Shown: one piece after another, positions 35,260 to 43,767 of the stretch
Numbering within the stretch: the first letter of the stretch is position 1
How the letters are laid out: each line of letters starts with the position of its first letter
NCBI RefSeq assembly: GCF_900129575.1
Contig: NZ_FQWE01000006.1
Location: 186,001 to 250,000 of the forward strand
Source: Flavobacterium segetis
GTDB lineage: Bacteria > Bacteroidota > Bacteroidia > Flavobacteriales > Flavobacteriaceae
Length of the DNA: 64,000 nt
Direction: 5' to 3'
The notes under the pieces: model-generated
What the model saw: the letters and a program-made list of their open reading frames with translations, nothing else
Databases searched by the model: none
What the model was told of the DNA's origin: nothing
Translations under genes and position numbers: made by a program

Positions 35260-37236
35260 CTAGTACGCTAAAAGCTCTTTAAGATCATTTTCAAATCTTC
35301 CTTTTGGCAGATATTGATCTTCGAGTGCTTTTGTAAATGGAATGGGACTATCCAAACTCGCAACGCGCTTTACCGGCGCATCAAGATGTTTGAAACAGTT
35401 TTCCATGATTAATGCCGAAATGTCGCTTGCTAAGCCACCAAATAAGCTGTCTTCTTGATAGATAATTGCTCTACCTGTTTTTCGTACAGATGCGTATATA
35501 GCTTCGGTGTCTAAAGGTTGTAAAGTTCTTAAATCCAGCAAATCTGCTGAAATCTCAGGATTCTTTTCGAGAGTTTCTAACGCCCAATGAACCGCCGCAC
35601 CAAAGGAAATAATGGTTATAGCCGTTCCTACCTGTATTAGCGCTGCTTTACCTAATGGAAGTGTATAATAATCCTTTGGTACTTCTCCATAAACGCTTCT
35701 GTAAAGCTGCTTATGTTCAAAAAATAGAACAGGATTTGGATCGTTAATTGAAGTATTTAATAAGCCTTTAGCATCATATGGGAATGCTGGATAGACTACT
35801 TTTAGTCCTGGAGTTTTTGTAAACCAAGCTTCATTAGTCTGTGAATGAAATGGTCCCGCTTGAGTTCCTCCTCCACAAGGCATTCTAATCACGACATCTG
35901 CTTTTTCAAGCCAACGGTAATGCGATTTAGCTAACAAATTGACAATTGGATTAAATCCAGTTGAAACGAAATCAGCAAATTGCATTTCAACAATTGCCTT
36001 GTAACCATTTATGGATAGCCCCATGGCTGCAGAAACAATGGCACTTTCACAAATAGGAGTATTTCGTACACGTTCTTTTCCAAACTGAGCCATAAAACCA
36101 TCTGTAATTTTGAATGCTCCTCCATAATCAGCAATGTCTTGGCCCATTATAACTAAGTTGGGGTGGCGTACCATTGATTCTCGCAAACTATTAGAAATAG
36201 CATCAATAAATCGTATTTTATCTCTTTCTGATGGAGAGCTAATCTCTTCATATTGAAATGGTTTATATACATCATTTAATTCTTCACTATAAGTAGCTTC
36301 GATCTCAGGTTCAGTATTTGCAAACGCTAAGGCCTCATCAATTTCTTTTTTAATTTCAGATTTTAAAGCAAGATCAAACTCCTCTGTTAGAATTTCGTTT
36401 TCAGCTAAAAATTTTCTATACGTATTCACAGGATCTTTTATAGCCCATAGATCCATTAAATCTTGCGGAACATATTTTGTACCACTAGCCTCTTCATGTC
36501 CACGCATTCTAAAAGTTTTAAATTCTAGTAAAACAGGTCGTGGTTTTTCAACCATCGAAGCTTTTAACTCTGACAATAGATTAAAAACTTCTAAGATATT
36601 ATTTCCATCTATTATGTGACTTTCAATTCCGTATCCTATTCCTTTATCGGCCAGGTTTTCACAACGATATTGCTCGTTAGTAGGAGTTGACAATCCGTAA
36701 CCATTATTTTCGATAACAAACATTACTGGCAATTCCCACACTGCTGCAATATTTAAAGCTTCATGAAAATCACCTTCACTGGTTGCACCCTCACCAGTAA
36801 AAACTGCGGTTATTTTACCATTTTTCTTTAACTTGTTTGCTAATGCAATTCCATCTGCTACTCCTAATTGCGGGCCTAGATGAGAGATCATTCCAATTAT
36901 TTTATAGTGTTGTGTTCCAAAGTGAAAGCTTCTATCACGACCCTTTGTAAACCCATTTGCTTTTCCCTGCCATTGTGAAAAAAGGCGATATAACGGAATA
37001 TCTCTCCCTGTAAAAACGCCTAAGTTTCTGTGCATTGGTAAAATATATTCCTCACGATCTAGAACGGCAGTCACTCCCACAGCTATTGCTTCCTGTCCAA
37101 TGCCAGAGAACCACTTAGAGACTTTACCTTGACGAATCAGAATAAGCATTTTCTCTTCAATAAGTCTGGGTTTTAATATCTTTTTATATAAATCTAATAG
37201 TTGGATATCAGTGAGATTTTTTCTATCGAAGATCAT
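35260..37236 (-). CDS. 2-oxoacid dehydrogenase E1, alpha and beta subunits fused (branched-chain type)
   Basis: The 658-residue protein joins an E1 alpha domain (about residues 1-330) and an E1 beta domain (about 340-658) in one chain, a form common in Bacteroidota. The alpha part has the thiamine-diphosphate motif FTGEGATSEGDFHEALNIA through ENNGYGLST, and the loop MRGHEEASGTKYV. The beta part has MGQDIADYGGAFKITDG and MPCGGGTQAGPFHSQ. It decarboxylates branched 2-oxoacids and feeds the E2 lipoyl protein, making branched acyl-CoA for iso-fatty acids. Pyruvate is a less likely substrate. E2 and E3 genes are not in the window. A TATCTTTG box at 37260-37267 may be its promoter. Confidence 0.88.
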   Translation of the reverse strand: MIFDRKNLTDIQLLDLYKKILKPRLIEEKMLILIRQGKVSKWFSGIGQEAIAVGVTAVLDREEYILPMHRNLGVFTGRDIPLYRLFSQWQGKANGFTKGRDRSFHFGTQHYKIIGMISHLGPQLGVADGIALANKLKKNGKITAVFTGEGATSEGDFHEALNIAAVWELPVMFVIENNGYGLSTPTNEQYRCENLADKGIGYGIESHIIDGNNILEVFNLLSELKASMVEKPRPVLLEFKTFRMRGHEEASGTKYVPQDLMDLWAIKDPVNTYRKFLAENEILTEEFDLALKSEIKKEIDEALAFANTEPEIEATYSEELNDVYKPFQYEEISSPSERDKIRFIDAISNSLRESMVRHPNLVIMGQDIADYGGAFKITDGFMAQFGKERVRNTPICESAIVSAAMGLSINGYKAIVEMQFADFVSTGFNPIVNLLAKSHYRWLEKADVVIRMPCGGGTQAGPFHSQTNEAWFTKTPGLKVVYPAFPYDAKGLLNTSINDPNPVLFFEHKQLYRSVYGEVPKDYYTLPLGKAALIQVGTAITIISFGAAVHWALETLEKNPEISADLLDLRTLQPLDTEAIYASVRKTGRAIIYQEDSLFGGLASDISALIMENCFKHLDAPVKRVASLDSPIPFTKALEDQYLPKGRFENDLKELLAY

Positions 37237-37351
37237 GTTTTTATTTTTATTATAGATTTCAAAGATAAAAAAATATAACAGTTTGGTCTTGTTTTGTTAA
37301 AATTTTTTATGCTGTTTTTAAGTTTTAAAATTTAGATATAAAATTATTCTT

Positions 37352-37359
37352 TACATTTG
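37352..37359 (+). promoter_or_regulatory. -7 box (TACATTTG) of the IPNS-like oxygenase gene
   Basis: TAnnTTTG match 50 bases ahead of the ATG at 37410; the -33 element is not clear. Confidence 0.35.
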
Positions 37360-37409
37360 TATTTGCAAGGTTTATGGCCTTGCATTTATATTAAAAAATA
37401 GTAAACAAG

Positions 37410-38360
37410 ATGCAAAACATTCCTAGTGTTAACTTGCGTGATTTCCTGTCGGACGATCCGACACGTAAACAAAAATTTGTAAATGAAATCGGAAGTGCTT
37501 TTGAAGATATTGGCTTTGTAGCACTCAAAGGGCATTTTTTAGACGACCAATTAGTCGAAGAATTGTATGGTGAAATTAAAAACTTCTTCGCTTTACCAAT
37601 CGAAACAAAACGCGGTTATGAAATCCCTGGAATTGGCGGACAAAGGGGTTACGTTTCTTTTGGAACAGAACATGCAAAAGGTAGAAAAGAAGGCGATTTA
37701 AAAGAGTTTTGGCACTTTGGACAATATGTTTCCAAAGATTCAAAATACGCCACTGAATATCCTGAAAATGTGGAAGTAAAAGAATTGCCTCGTTTTAATG
37801 TAGTGGGAAAAGAAGCGTACCAGATGCTTGAAAAAACTGGTGTTTATGTTTTAAGAGCTTTGGCGATACATTTAGGATTGGATGAATTCTATTTTGATAA
37901 TTATGCTAAAGACGGCAATTCAATTTTAAGACCCATTCATTATCCTCCTATTACAGCAGAGCCTGAAAATGCGATTCGCGCCGCAGCACATGGCGATATT
38001 AACTTGATCACTTTATTGATGGGAGCTCAAGGCAAAGGATTACAAGTACAAAAACATGATGGAGAATGGATTGACGCAATTGCGGAGTCAGATGAGTTGG
38101 TCATTAATGTAGGCGATATGTTATCACGTCACACAAACAACAAATTAAAGTCAACAATTCACCAAGTGGTAAACCCGCCAAGAGAATTATGGGGAACTTC
38201 ACGATACTCCATCCCCTTTTTTATGCATCCCGTAAGCGATATGCCGCTAAACTGTTTAGAAAACTGTGTTGATGCGCAAAATCCAAAAAAATTCGATGAC
38301 ATTACTGCTGGGGCATATTTATATGAACGTTTAGTTGACTTAGGTTTAATTAAAAAATAG
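37410..38360 (+). CDS. Isopenicillin N synthase-like 2-oxoglutarate/Fe(II) oxygenase
   Basis: The 316-residue protein has the N-terminal DIOX_N-like domain (IGSAFEDIGFVALKGH, then FFALPIETKRGYEIPG) and a C-terminal 2OG-Fe(II) domain. The iron triad is AAHGDINLITLL (His, Asp) and STIHQVVNPP (distal His); the co-substrate RxS motif is SRYSIPFF. The conserved IPNS-family pattern is complete, so it is probably an active oxygenase. The substrate is unknown; these proteins are annotated as IPNS-like but bacterial relatives outside beta-lactam producers have other roles. It is a single gene with a strong terminator. Confidence 0.9.
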   Translation: MQNIPSVNLRDFLSDDPTRKQKFVNEIGSAFEDIGFVALKGHFLDDQLVEELYGEIKNFFALPIETKRGYEIPGIGGQRGYVSFGTEHAKGRKEGDLKEFWHFGQYVSKDSKYATEYPENVEVKELPRFNVVGKEAYQMLEKTGVYVLRALAIHLGLDEFYFDNYAKDGNSILRPIHYPPITAEPENAIRAAAHGDINLITLLMGAQGKGLQVQKHDGEWIDAIAESDELVINVGDMLSRHTNNKLKSTIHQVVNPPRELWGTSRYSIPFFMHPVSDMPLNCLENCVDAQNPKKFDDITAGAYLYERLVDLGLIKK

Positions 38361-38373
38361 ATTAATAAACATT

Positions 38374-38440
38374 CCAAATTCCAATAATATAAATTTGTGT
38401 TTAAATTCACAAATTGTTGGAATTTGGGATTTATTTTTTT
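38374..38440 (+). terminator. Long Rho-independent terminator after the oxygenase gene
   Basis: Two nested stems, CCAAATTCCAA/TTGGAATTTGG (38374-38384 with 38417-38427) and AATTTGTG/CACAAATT (38392-38399 with 38408-38415), are followed by a T7 run. Confidence 0.85.
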
Positions 38441-38457
38441 GAATTTTATATCAATAT

Positions 38458-38787
38458 ATGGACTTACAAGACCAATTAAAAAATCTTTTCCCTGATCACG
38501 AGGCACTTCCTGAAGATTCAATTCAAAAGGAGGAACATCAGTTATATGTTCAAAAAGAACCCATGATTTGCAAATTTGAAAAACGAAAAGGTAAAGCAAC
38601 AACTATAATTGAAGGTTATCAAGGAACTGACGAAGATTTTAAAATTCTGGCTAAAGAAATTAAAACCAAACTTAGCGTGGGTGGAACATTCAAGGACGAT
38701 TCTATTATTATTCAAGGTGATTACCGCGTTAAGATTATGGAAATCTTAAAGAGCAAAGGATTCAAAGTCAAACGCGTTGGAGGATAA
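38458..38787 (+). CDS. SUI1/eIF1-like translation factor (YciH family)
   Basis: The 109-residue protein is almost all SUI1 domain: KGKATTIIEGYQGTDEDFKI, LAKEIKTKLSVGGTFKD, and DYRVKIMEILKSKGFKVKRV near the C-terminus, the conserved eIF1/YciH pattern. It should bind the 30S subunit near the P site and influence start-codon choice or mRNA discrimination. The first 40 residues are a less conserved extension, as in bacterial YciH. No partner genes adjoin it. Confidence 0.9.
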   Translation: MDLQDQLKNLFPDHEALPEDSIQKEEHQLYVQKEPMICKFEKRKGKATTIIEGYQGTDEDFKILAKEIKTKLSVGGTFKDDSIIIQGDYRVKIMEILKSKGFKVKRVGG

Positions 38788-38910
38788 CTCCCTGATAAAT
38801 TAAGGAGTAACCTTCAACAAACAATTTTTCATATTTTTAAAATAAAATTAAAATAACCTTTCAAGCTTTGTAATAATCTTATTAAAACTTGTGGTTAAAA
38901 CAATCATTAT

Positions 38911-39780
38911 ATGATACAATCATCAGAATTAATCTTAAATCCAGACGGTAGTGTTTACCATTTAAATTTAAAACCAGAAAATATTGCACACGATATAATT
39001 TTTGTAGGAGATCAAAATCGGGTTGAAAAAATTACTCAGTTTTTTGATAGTATTGAATTTTCTACCCAGAAAAGAGAATTTAAAACGCAAACAGGAATTT
39101 TCAAAGGCAAACGAATTACAGTGATGTCAACTGGAATTGGTCCTGACAATATTGATATTGTAATCAATGAATTAGATGCATTGGTCAATATCAACTTGGA
39201 AACCAAGACACCTAAAAAAATATTAACATCGCTTAACATCATTAGAATTGGTACTTCAGGATCCTTGCAGACTGATATTCCAGTAGACAGTTTTGTCATG
39301 TCAAAATTTGGTTTGGGATTAGATAATATGCTTCGCTCCTATTTAATCGATGACATTTCAAATATAGAAATGGAAGATGCTTTCGTGAAACATACCAATT
39401 GGGATCTAAAAAAAGGAAAACCTTACGTTATTGCTTGTTCTACAAAATTAGAAAGAATGATAGAAAGTGATAAAATGCATAAAGGAATTACTGCGACTGC
39501 TGGTGGTTTTTATGGTCCACAGGGTCGAGTACTGCGTTTAAATATCCAAGACGAAAATTTAAATTCTAAAATGGATAATTTTCAATTTGCTGGTAATCTA
39601 ATTACTAATTTAGAAATGGAAACAGCTGCAATTTATGGACTTTCAGCACTTTTAGGACATAATGCGCTTTCTTTGAATGCAATAATTGCAAACCGCGCTT
39701 CTGGAACTTTTAGTGAAGATCCATATAAAGCTGTCGATGAATTAATAGCCTACACTTTAGAGAAAATTGTTACAGGATAA
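38911..39780 (+). CDS. Nucleoside phosphorylase (uridine phosphorylase-like)
   Basis: The 289-residue PNP/UDP-family protein cleaves a nucleoside with phosphate to base and ribose 1-phosphate. STGIGPDNIDIVINEL and IIRIGTSGSLQTDIPVDSFV are the phosphate- and ribose-binding blocks, and NLEMETAAIYGLSALLGH is the purine/uridine phosphorylase motif with the Met-Glu that contacts ribose. YGPQGRVLRL resembles the base-contacting segment of uridine phosphorylases more than the adenosine/MTA type. It is monocistronic, with an A+T-rich hairpin 30 bases past its stop. Confidence 0.88.
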   Translation: MIQSSELILNPDGSVYHLNLKPENIAHDIIFVGDQNRVEKITQFFDSIEFSTQKREFKTQTGIFKGKRITVMSTGIGPDNIDIVINELDALVNINLETKTPKKILTSLNIIRIGTSGSLQTDIPVDSFVMSKFGLGLDNMLRSYLIDDISNIEMEDAFVKHTNWDLKKGKPYVIACSTKLERMIESDKMHKGITATAGGFYGPQGRVLRLNIQDENLNSKMDNFQFAGNLITNLEMETAAIYGLSALLGHNALSLNAIIANRASGTFSEDPYKAVDELIAYTLEKIVTG

Positions 39781-39809
39781 GAAAATTAAATTTTAGAAAT
39801 TTTATTCAT

Positions 39810-39855
39810 ATATAGTTTTAAAAAAGTTTTTATTATTTTTTTAAAACTATATTTG
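39810..39855. promoter_or_regulatory. 16-bp perfect inverted repeat overlapping a -7 box
   Basis: ATATAGTTTTAAAAAA (39810-39825) and its exact complement (39837-39852) flank 11 bases. The right arm runs into TATATTTG (39848-39855), a TAnnTTTG promoter box 20 bases before the reductase start. It may be the terminator of the phosphorylase gene, an operator of the reductase gene, or both. Confidence 0.45.
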
Positions 39856-39875
39856 CTTTTTAGAATAAAACGATA

Positions 39876-41000
39876 ATGAAAATAATACTTACAGGTGCTA
39901 CAGGATTACTAGGGTCTCAAATAATGTATGAAATTTTAGAGCTTTTTATCAATAAAAAAATTGATGGCAAACTAATTATTTTTGCAAGAAATAGGGGAGT
40001 AAATTCAGCTTCTGATCGTATAAACAGCCTTTTATCTAGCTCCTACACTCCCAAAATCATAAAAGAAAAAGGAATAAAAAAACTACATGAATATTTAAAA
40101 ATTATTGACACTGATTTAGCTGACGTTCAGGAAAGTTTTTTAAGTGAAATTACAGATGCATATTTCATTCATTCTGCTGGATTTGTAAATCTATCTACTG
40201 ATGAAGAACATCGAGAAAAAATTTTTGACGAAAACACTACAATTACAAAAACTCTTTTTAGTATATTTCATCCTTTCATAAAAAAATTCATTTATATAGG
40301 AACTGCTTTTTCTTCTGGAAATCGCGAAGGAATAATATGTAATGATTTTCATAATTTAGGTTTTAAACCAGATCATCGAAATGCGTATGAAAATGCTAAA
40401 TTTCATTCTGAAAATTTTATAGCAGAAGAGTGCAAGAAAATCGGTTTACCATTTCAAATTCTGCGACCTAGTGTTATTGGGGGTAAGATGTTAAGTAACG
40501 AGAATCCCTATTTTATATCGAAGTACATGGTTTTTTATCTTTTGGCAAAATTCTTTTACGTTCTTTCGCAACGAAAAGGGAATCAAGAAAATATACGTTT
40601 TATGATAAATGACGACACAGTATTGAATATTATTCCTGTTGATTATGTGGCTAAGGTAATTATAAGTTCCTTGGATAGAGTTGATATTGAGCAACTAAAT
40701 ATTGTTCACGATAAAAGTTTCAATATGACGGACGGATTGCAAATAATTATGAAGGAAGTGGGATATTCTAATTACACATTAATTCCTAATACAGCAAGTT
40801 TTAAGTATGCAAATTCAAGTGAAAAAATGTATTACGAAAGTATTGGCAAACATTTAAATCCTTACTTTATAACTAATGCCAATGAATACGATACTACCAT
40901 ATTGAACTCAATTCTCGAAATACCAAAACTGGATCAAGAAGCTTTAACTAATATGATTCGTTACGCAAAATTGAATAATTTTAAAGATATAAATGTATAA
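39876..41000 (+). CDS. NAD(P)-dependent extended SDR reductase/epimerase
   Basis: The 374-residue protein starts with a Rossmann motif (KIILTGATGLLGSQIMYEIL) and has the catalytic Tyr-x-x-x-Lys in NAYENAKFHSENF, followed by PFQILRPSVIGGKML, the usual substrate loop of extended short-chain dehydrogenases. The arrangement resembles the male-sterility/thioester-reductase NAD-binding group that acts on acyl chains, but no carrier domain is attached. The pair of Ser/Gly residues in IYIGTAFSSGNREG suits the active-site Ser/Thr. It is followed at 36 bases by an acetyltransferase gene and the three downstream genes may be co-transcribed. Confidence 0.85.
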   Translation: MKIILTGATGLLGSQIMYEILELFINKKIDGKLIIFARNRGVNSASDRINSLLSSSYTPKIIKEKGIKKLHEYLKIIDTDLADVQESFLSEITDAYFIHSAGFVNLSTDEEHREKIFDENTTITKTLFSIFHPFIKKFIYIGTAFSSGNREGIICNDFHNLGFKPDHRNAYENAKFHSENFIAEECKKIGLPFQILRPSVIGGKMLSNENPYFISKYMVFYLLAKFFYVLSQRKGNQENIRFMINDDTVLNIIPVDYVAKVIISSLDRVDIEQLNIVHDKSFNMTDGLQIIMKEVGYSNYTLIPNTASFKYANSSEKMYYESIGKHLNPYFITNANEYDTTILNSILEIPKLDQEALTNMIRYAKLNNFKDINV

Positions 41001-41036
41001 TTAGTAAATAATTACAAATATCAATAATTTCAAAAG

Positions 41037-41564
41037 ATGACTCTTATTCTAAATACTAAGCGTTTAATCTTACGAGAAATGCAGTTTTCGGATGCAAATG
41101 CATTATTTGAAATGGAAAAAAATCCTAATGTGCATCAATATCTTTGGAAAAAACCGTTAACGAATATTGCTGAAGTCAATACTTATATTAAAAGTGTTAG
41201 AACACAATATCATAATAATAATATTGGCCGATTTATAATCGTTTTAAAGGAAACTGATCAGATAATAGGTTGGGCTGGTTTAAAATACAATACTGAAATG
41301 GTCAATAACAAAATTCATTTTTACGATATTGGCTACCGATTAAATGAAAAATTCTGGGGAAAAGGATATGCAAGCGAAGCCAGTTTAGCTTGGATAGAAT
41401 ATGGATTTAATGTAATGAAAATCGAAGTTATGGGAGCAGCAGCACATACCGATAACTTCGCGTCAAATAGAATACTGCAAAAAATTGGACTAAAAATGAC
41501 TCAACAATATCAGGAAGACGGCATTTCTTGGAATTGGTACGAATTAAAAAATCCCAACTTATAA
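41037..41564 (+). CDS. GNAT-family N-acetyltransferase (RimJ/RimL-like)
   Basis: The 175-residue protein opens LILNTKRLILREMQFSDANA, the RimJ/RimL-like acetyltransferase opening, and has the acetyl-CoA site YRLNEKFWGKGYASEAS with the R/Q-x-x-G-x-G/A loop. ASNRILQKIGLKM is the C-terminal motif B. It acetylates an amino group of an unknown protein or small molecule. Its stop overlaps the start of the next gene by one base (TAATG), so the two are translationally coupled. Confidence 0.88.
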   Translation: MTLILNTKRLILREMQFSDANALFEMEKNPNVHQYLWKKPLTNIAEVNTYIKSVRTQYHNNNIGRFIIVLKETDQIIGWAGLKYNTEMVNNKIHFYDIGYRLNEKFWGKGYASEASLAWIEYGFNVMKIEVMGAAAHTDNFASNRILQKIGLKMTQQYQEDGISWNWYELKNPNL

Positions 41565-42415
41565 TGAAAACAATAAAAATAGCAGGAGTTCCCGAACATT
41601 TCAATTTACCGTGGCATTTAGCGATTTCAAATAACGATTTCAAAAAGGAAAATATTGATTTACAATGGACTGATGTTCCCGAAGGTACAGGTAAAATGAA
41701 CCAAATGCTACGAGACAGCGAAACGGACATCGCCGTAATTCTTACCGAGGGTATTGTCAAAGACATCGTTGCTGGAAATAGTAGTAAAATAGTTCAGATT
41801 TATGTAGAAACTCCGCTAATTTGGGGAATTCATGTGGCAGCAAATTCTAATTTTATTTCAATAGCTGATTTAGAAAATAAAAAAGTTGCAATTTCTCGTT
41901 TAGGTTCTGGATCACAATTAATGGCATTTGTGAATGCGCACAATCAAAAGTGGAATATTGATAATTTTCAATTTGAAATAGTAAACACTATTGACGGTGC
42001 AGTTAAAAGTTTGACTGGAGGTACCGCTGATTATTTTATGTGGGAGCGCTTTATGACAAAGCCTCTGGTTGATAGTGGAATTTTTAGAAGAGTGGGCGAT
42101 TGTCCCACACCTTGGCCGAGTTTTGTAATTGCAGTTCGAAATGAAATTATAGAAAATGAGTTTGACACTATTGCTTCTATCTTGAAAGTTATCAACAAGC
42201 AAACTCTAAATTTTAAAAACATTCCTAATATTGATCAGATTCTAGCCTCTAAATTTAATCAGAAGACCAACGATATTCGAGAATGGCTTGATCTCACTGA
42301 TTGGTCACAAAATTCTCTATCTCAAGAAATGTTAAACAAAATTCAAAATCAACTTCTTGAACTCAAAATTATAGATAAAAAAGGTACTTTTGAGGAAATT
42401 GTAAAAATAGTATAG
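41564..42415 (+). CDS. Solute-binding-protein-like (NMT1/SsuA fold) cytoplasmic protein
   Basis: The 283-residue protein starts MKTIKIAGVPEHFNLPWHLA at 41564, one base overlapping the acetyltransferase stop. The pattern (IAVILTEGIVKDIVAG, then DLENKKVAISRLGSGSQLMA) is that of periplasmic ABC substrate-binding proteins of the NMT1/THI5/SsuA type. There is no signal peptide or lipobox and no permease or ATPase gene is adjacent, so it probably works in the cytoplasm as a small-molecule sensor, synthase (MqnA-like) or adaptor. An in-frame upstream ATG at 41528 lies within the acetyltransferase gene and adds no signal sequence. Confidence 0.7.
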   Translation: MKTIKIAGVPEHFNLPWHLAISNNDFKKENIDLQWTDVPEGTGKMNQMLRDSETDIAVILTEGIVKDIVAGNSSKIVQIYVETPLIWGIHVAANSNFISIADLENKKVAISRLGSGSQLMAFVNAHNQKWNIDNFQFEIVNTIDGAVKSLTGGTADYFMWERFMTKPLVDSGIFRRVGDCPTPWPSFVIAVRNEIIENEFDTIASILKVINKQTLNFKNIPNIDQILASKFNQKTNDIREWLDLTDWSQNSLSQEMLNKIQNQLLELKIIDKKGTFEEIVKIV

Positions 42416-42437
42416 AATACTATTTTTATTTTCAAGT

Positions 42438-43370
42438 ATGATAAAAATTAAAAACATCAATTTCCAGCAATTAAAACAAAAGTTTCAAGTAAAAAAACCT
42501 TGGGATGACGTTATAATTTTTGTTTTGAATATTTTAATTGCTATTCCTCTCTTTATCATTTTACATCAAAATTTAATAAATCCTAATTGGTTTTTAAATA
42601 TTGATAGAATAATTCTTTTTATCGTGATGATAATTGTGATTCAAATAATCCTTCGTTTATTGAGAACGATTATTATTTTTTGTATCATTATCTATCTTCT
42701 CGTACTAGCTTATGGATCTACAATAGGCAATTATGGCTTTAATAGCGTTTTTGAAGATTATAATTCAATGATGTATACAATGTCCTATAATCCCTATCCG
42801 CAAGATATAATAATCGCTAAGCTGTTGCCATTTCCTAATAAATCTAAAATTATCAACGCTATAGAATATCAAAATCCTCGAATTAGGAATTTTGCAATAA
42901 AAGCCACATCAGAACATTTTAAAAATATAAAAGGATATGCTGAATATAGAACCATAATTCAGTGTTTTGCTGTTTTTAAAGAAATTAATAGTCGATGGAA
43001 TTATGTAAGTGATCCAAAAGCTGGCGATTATATTGCAACAGCTACCGAATCTCTACTATATTTTTCTGGAGATTGCGACGATCACTCTATTTTAATGGCT
43101 GCAAGTGTGCGATCTATTGGTGGAACACCAAGATTAATTCATACCAAAGGCCACATTTATCCTGAAATACTAATTGGTTCAGAAAGCGATTTAGAAAAAG
43201 TGAATTTTTTAATAAAAAATATATTATTCCCTATTGAAAGTCACAATAAAAAACTTTTTTATCACGTAGATGAGCGGGGACAAATTTGGATGAATTTAGA
43301 TTATACTGCAAGTTATCCTGGCGGACCCTTTATGTCTGAAGAAATTTTAGGTGCTTTGACTTTAGATTAA
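42438..43370 (+). CDS. Transglutaminase-like membrane protein
   Basis: The 310-residue protein has three hydrophobic segments in its first 100 residues (two close together around 30-75 and one near 80-95), then a transglutaminase-like core. The Cys-His-Asp triad can be read as Cys in SGDCDDHSILMAASVRSIG, His in IHTKGHIYPEI and Asp in WMNLDYTASYPGGP. Such proteins act as amidases or transferases on peptides, or as scaffolds. It follows the solute-binding-like gene by 22 bases and probably shares its transcript. The activity is not shown. Confidence 0.7.
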   Translation: MIKIKNINFQQLKQKFQVKKPWDDVIIFVLNILIAIPLFIILHQNLINPNWFLNIDRIILFIVMIIVIQIILRLLRTIIIFCIIIYLLVLAYGSTIGNYGFNSVFEDYNSMMYTMSYNPYPQDIIIAKLLPFPNKSKIINAIEYQNPRIRNFAIKATSEHFKNIKGYAEYRTIIQCFAVFKEINSRWNYVSDPKAGDYIATATESLLYFSGDCDDHSILMAASVRSIGGTPRLIHTKGHIYPEILIGSESDLEKVNFLIKNILFPIESHNKKLFYHVDERGQIWMNLDYTASYPGGPFMSEEILGALTLD

Positions 43371-43767
43371 AAGCTTTAAAAGTTTTAATATCAGTTACTT
43401 ATACTCTTTTTTTGTGTTTAATAATGCCAATATATAGTTTTTAACAATGTTAAAACAAAGCATCTTTTTAATCCACTACTTAAATTTAGTATAAAATCTT
43501 AAATCCGAAATTATTTTTAAAAAACTAGTTATTCCACCATAAAAGAATCTTCTTTAAAAAATTAAAAGTAGGTATAGAAAATAATTTTTAGATTCGAAAA
43601 ATTTTAACTTATATATTAAATATGAAAAAGATTCAAACTGATTAATATTGTTTTTTTTGAGTTTAAACTCATTATTATTTTCTTAAATGTTTCTTATTAC
43701 TATAGTTTTAAGAGGCAAAATTGCCTAAATTGAGTAAAATATAGCGGAGTACCTAATAAAAAATATC
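43371..43767. other. A+T-rich gap ahead of the acyl-CoA dehydrogenase gene
   Basis: No ORF is supported. The only feature is a small inverted repeat AGGCAA-aa-TTGCCT (43713-43726), 42 bases before the ATG, a possible operator for the dehydrogenase gene. Confidence 0.4.

Noticed and set aside
41428..41766. Minus-strand 112-residue frame over the acetyltransferase/solute-binding genes
   Set aside because: It overlaps two well-supported plus-strand genes and shows no domain.
43713..43726. AGGCAA-aa-TTGCCT as an operator
   Set aside because: Only six bases per arm in A+T-rich sequence; kept as a remark in the gap entry and not called a site.
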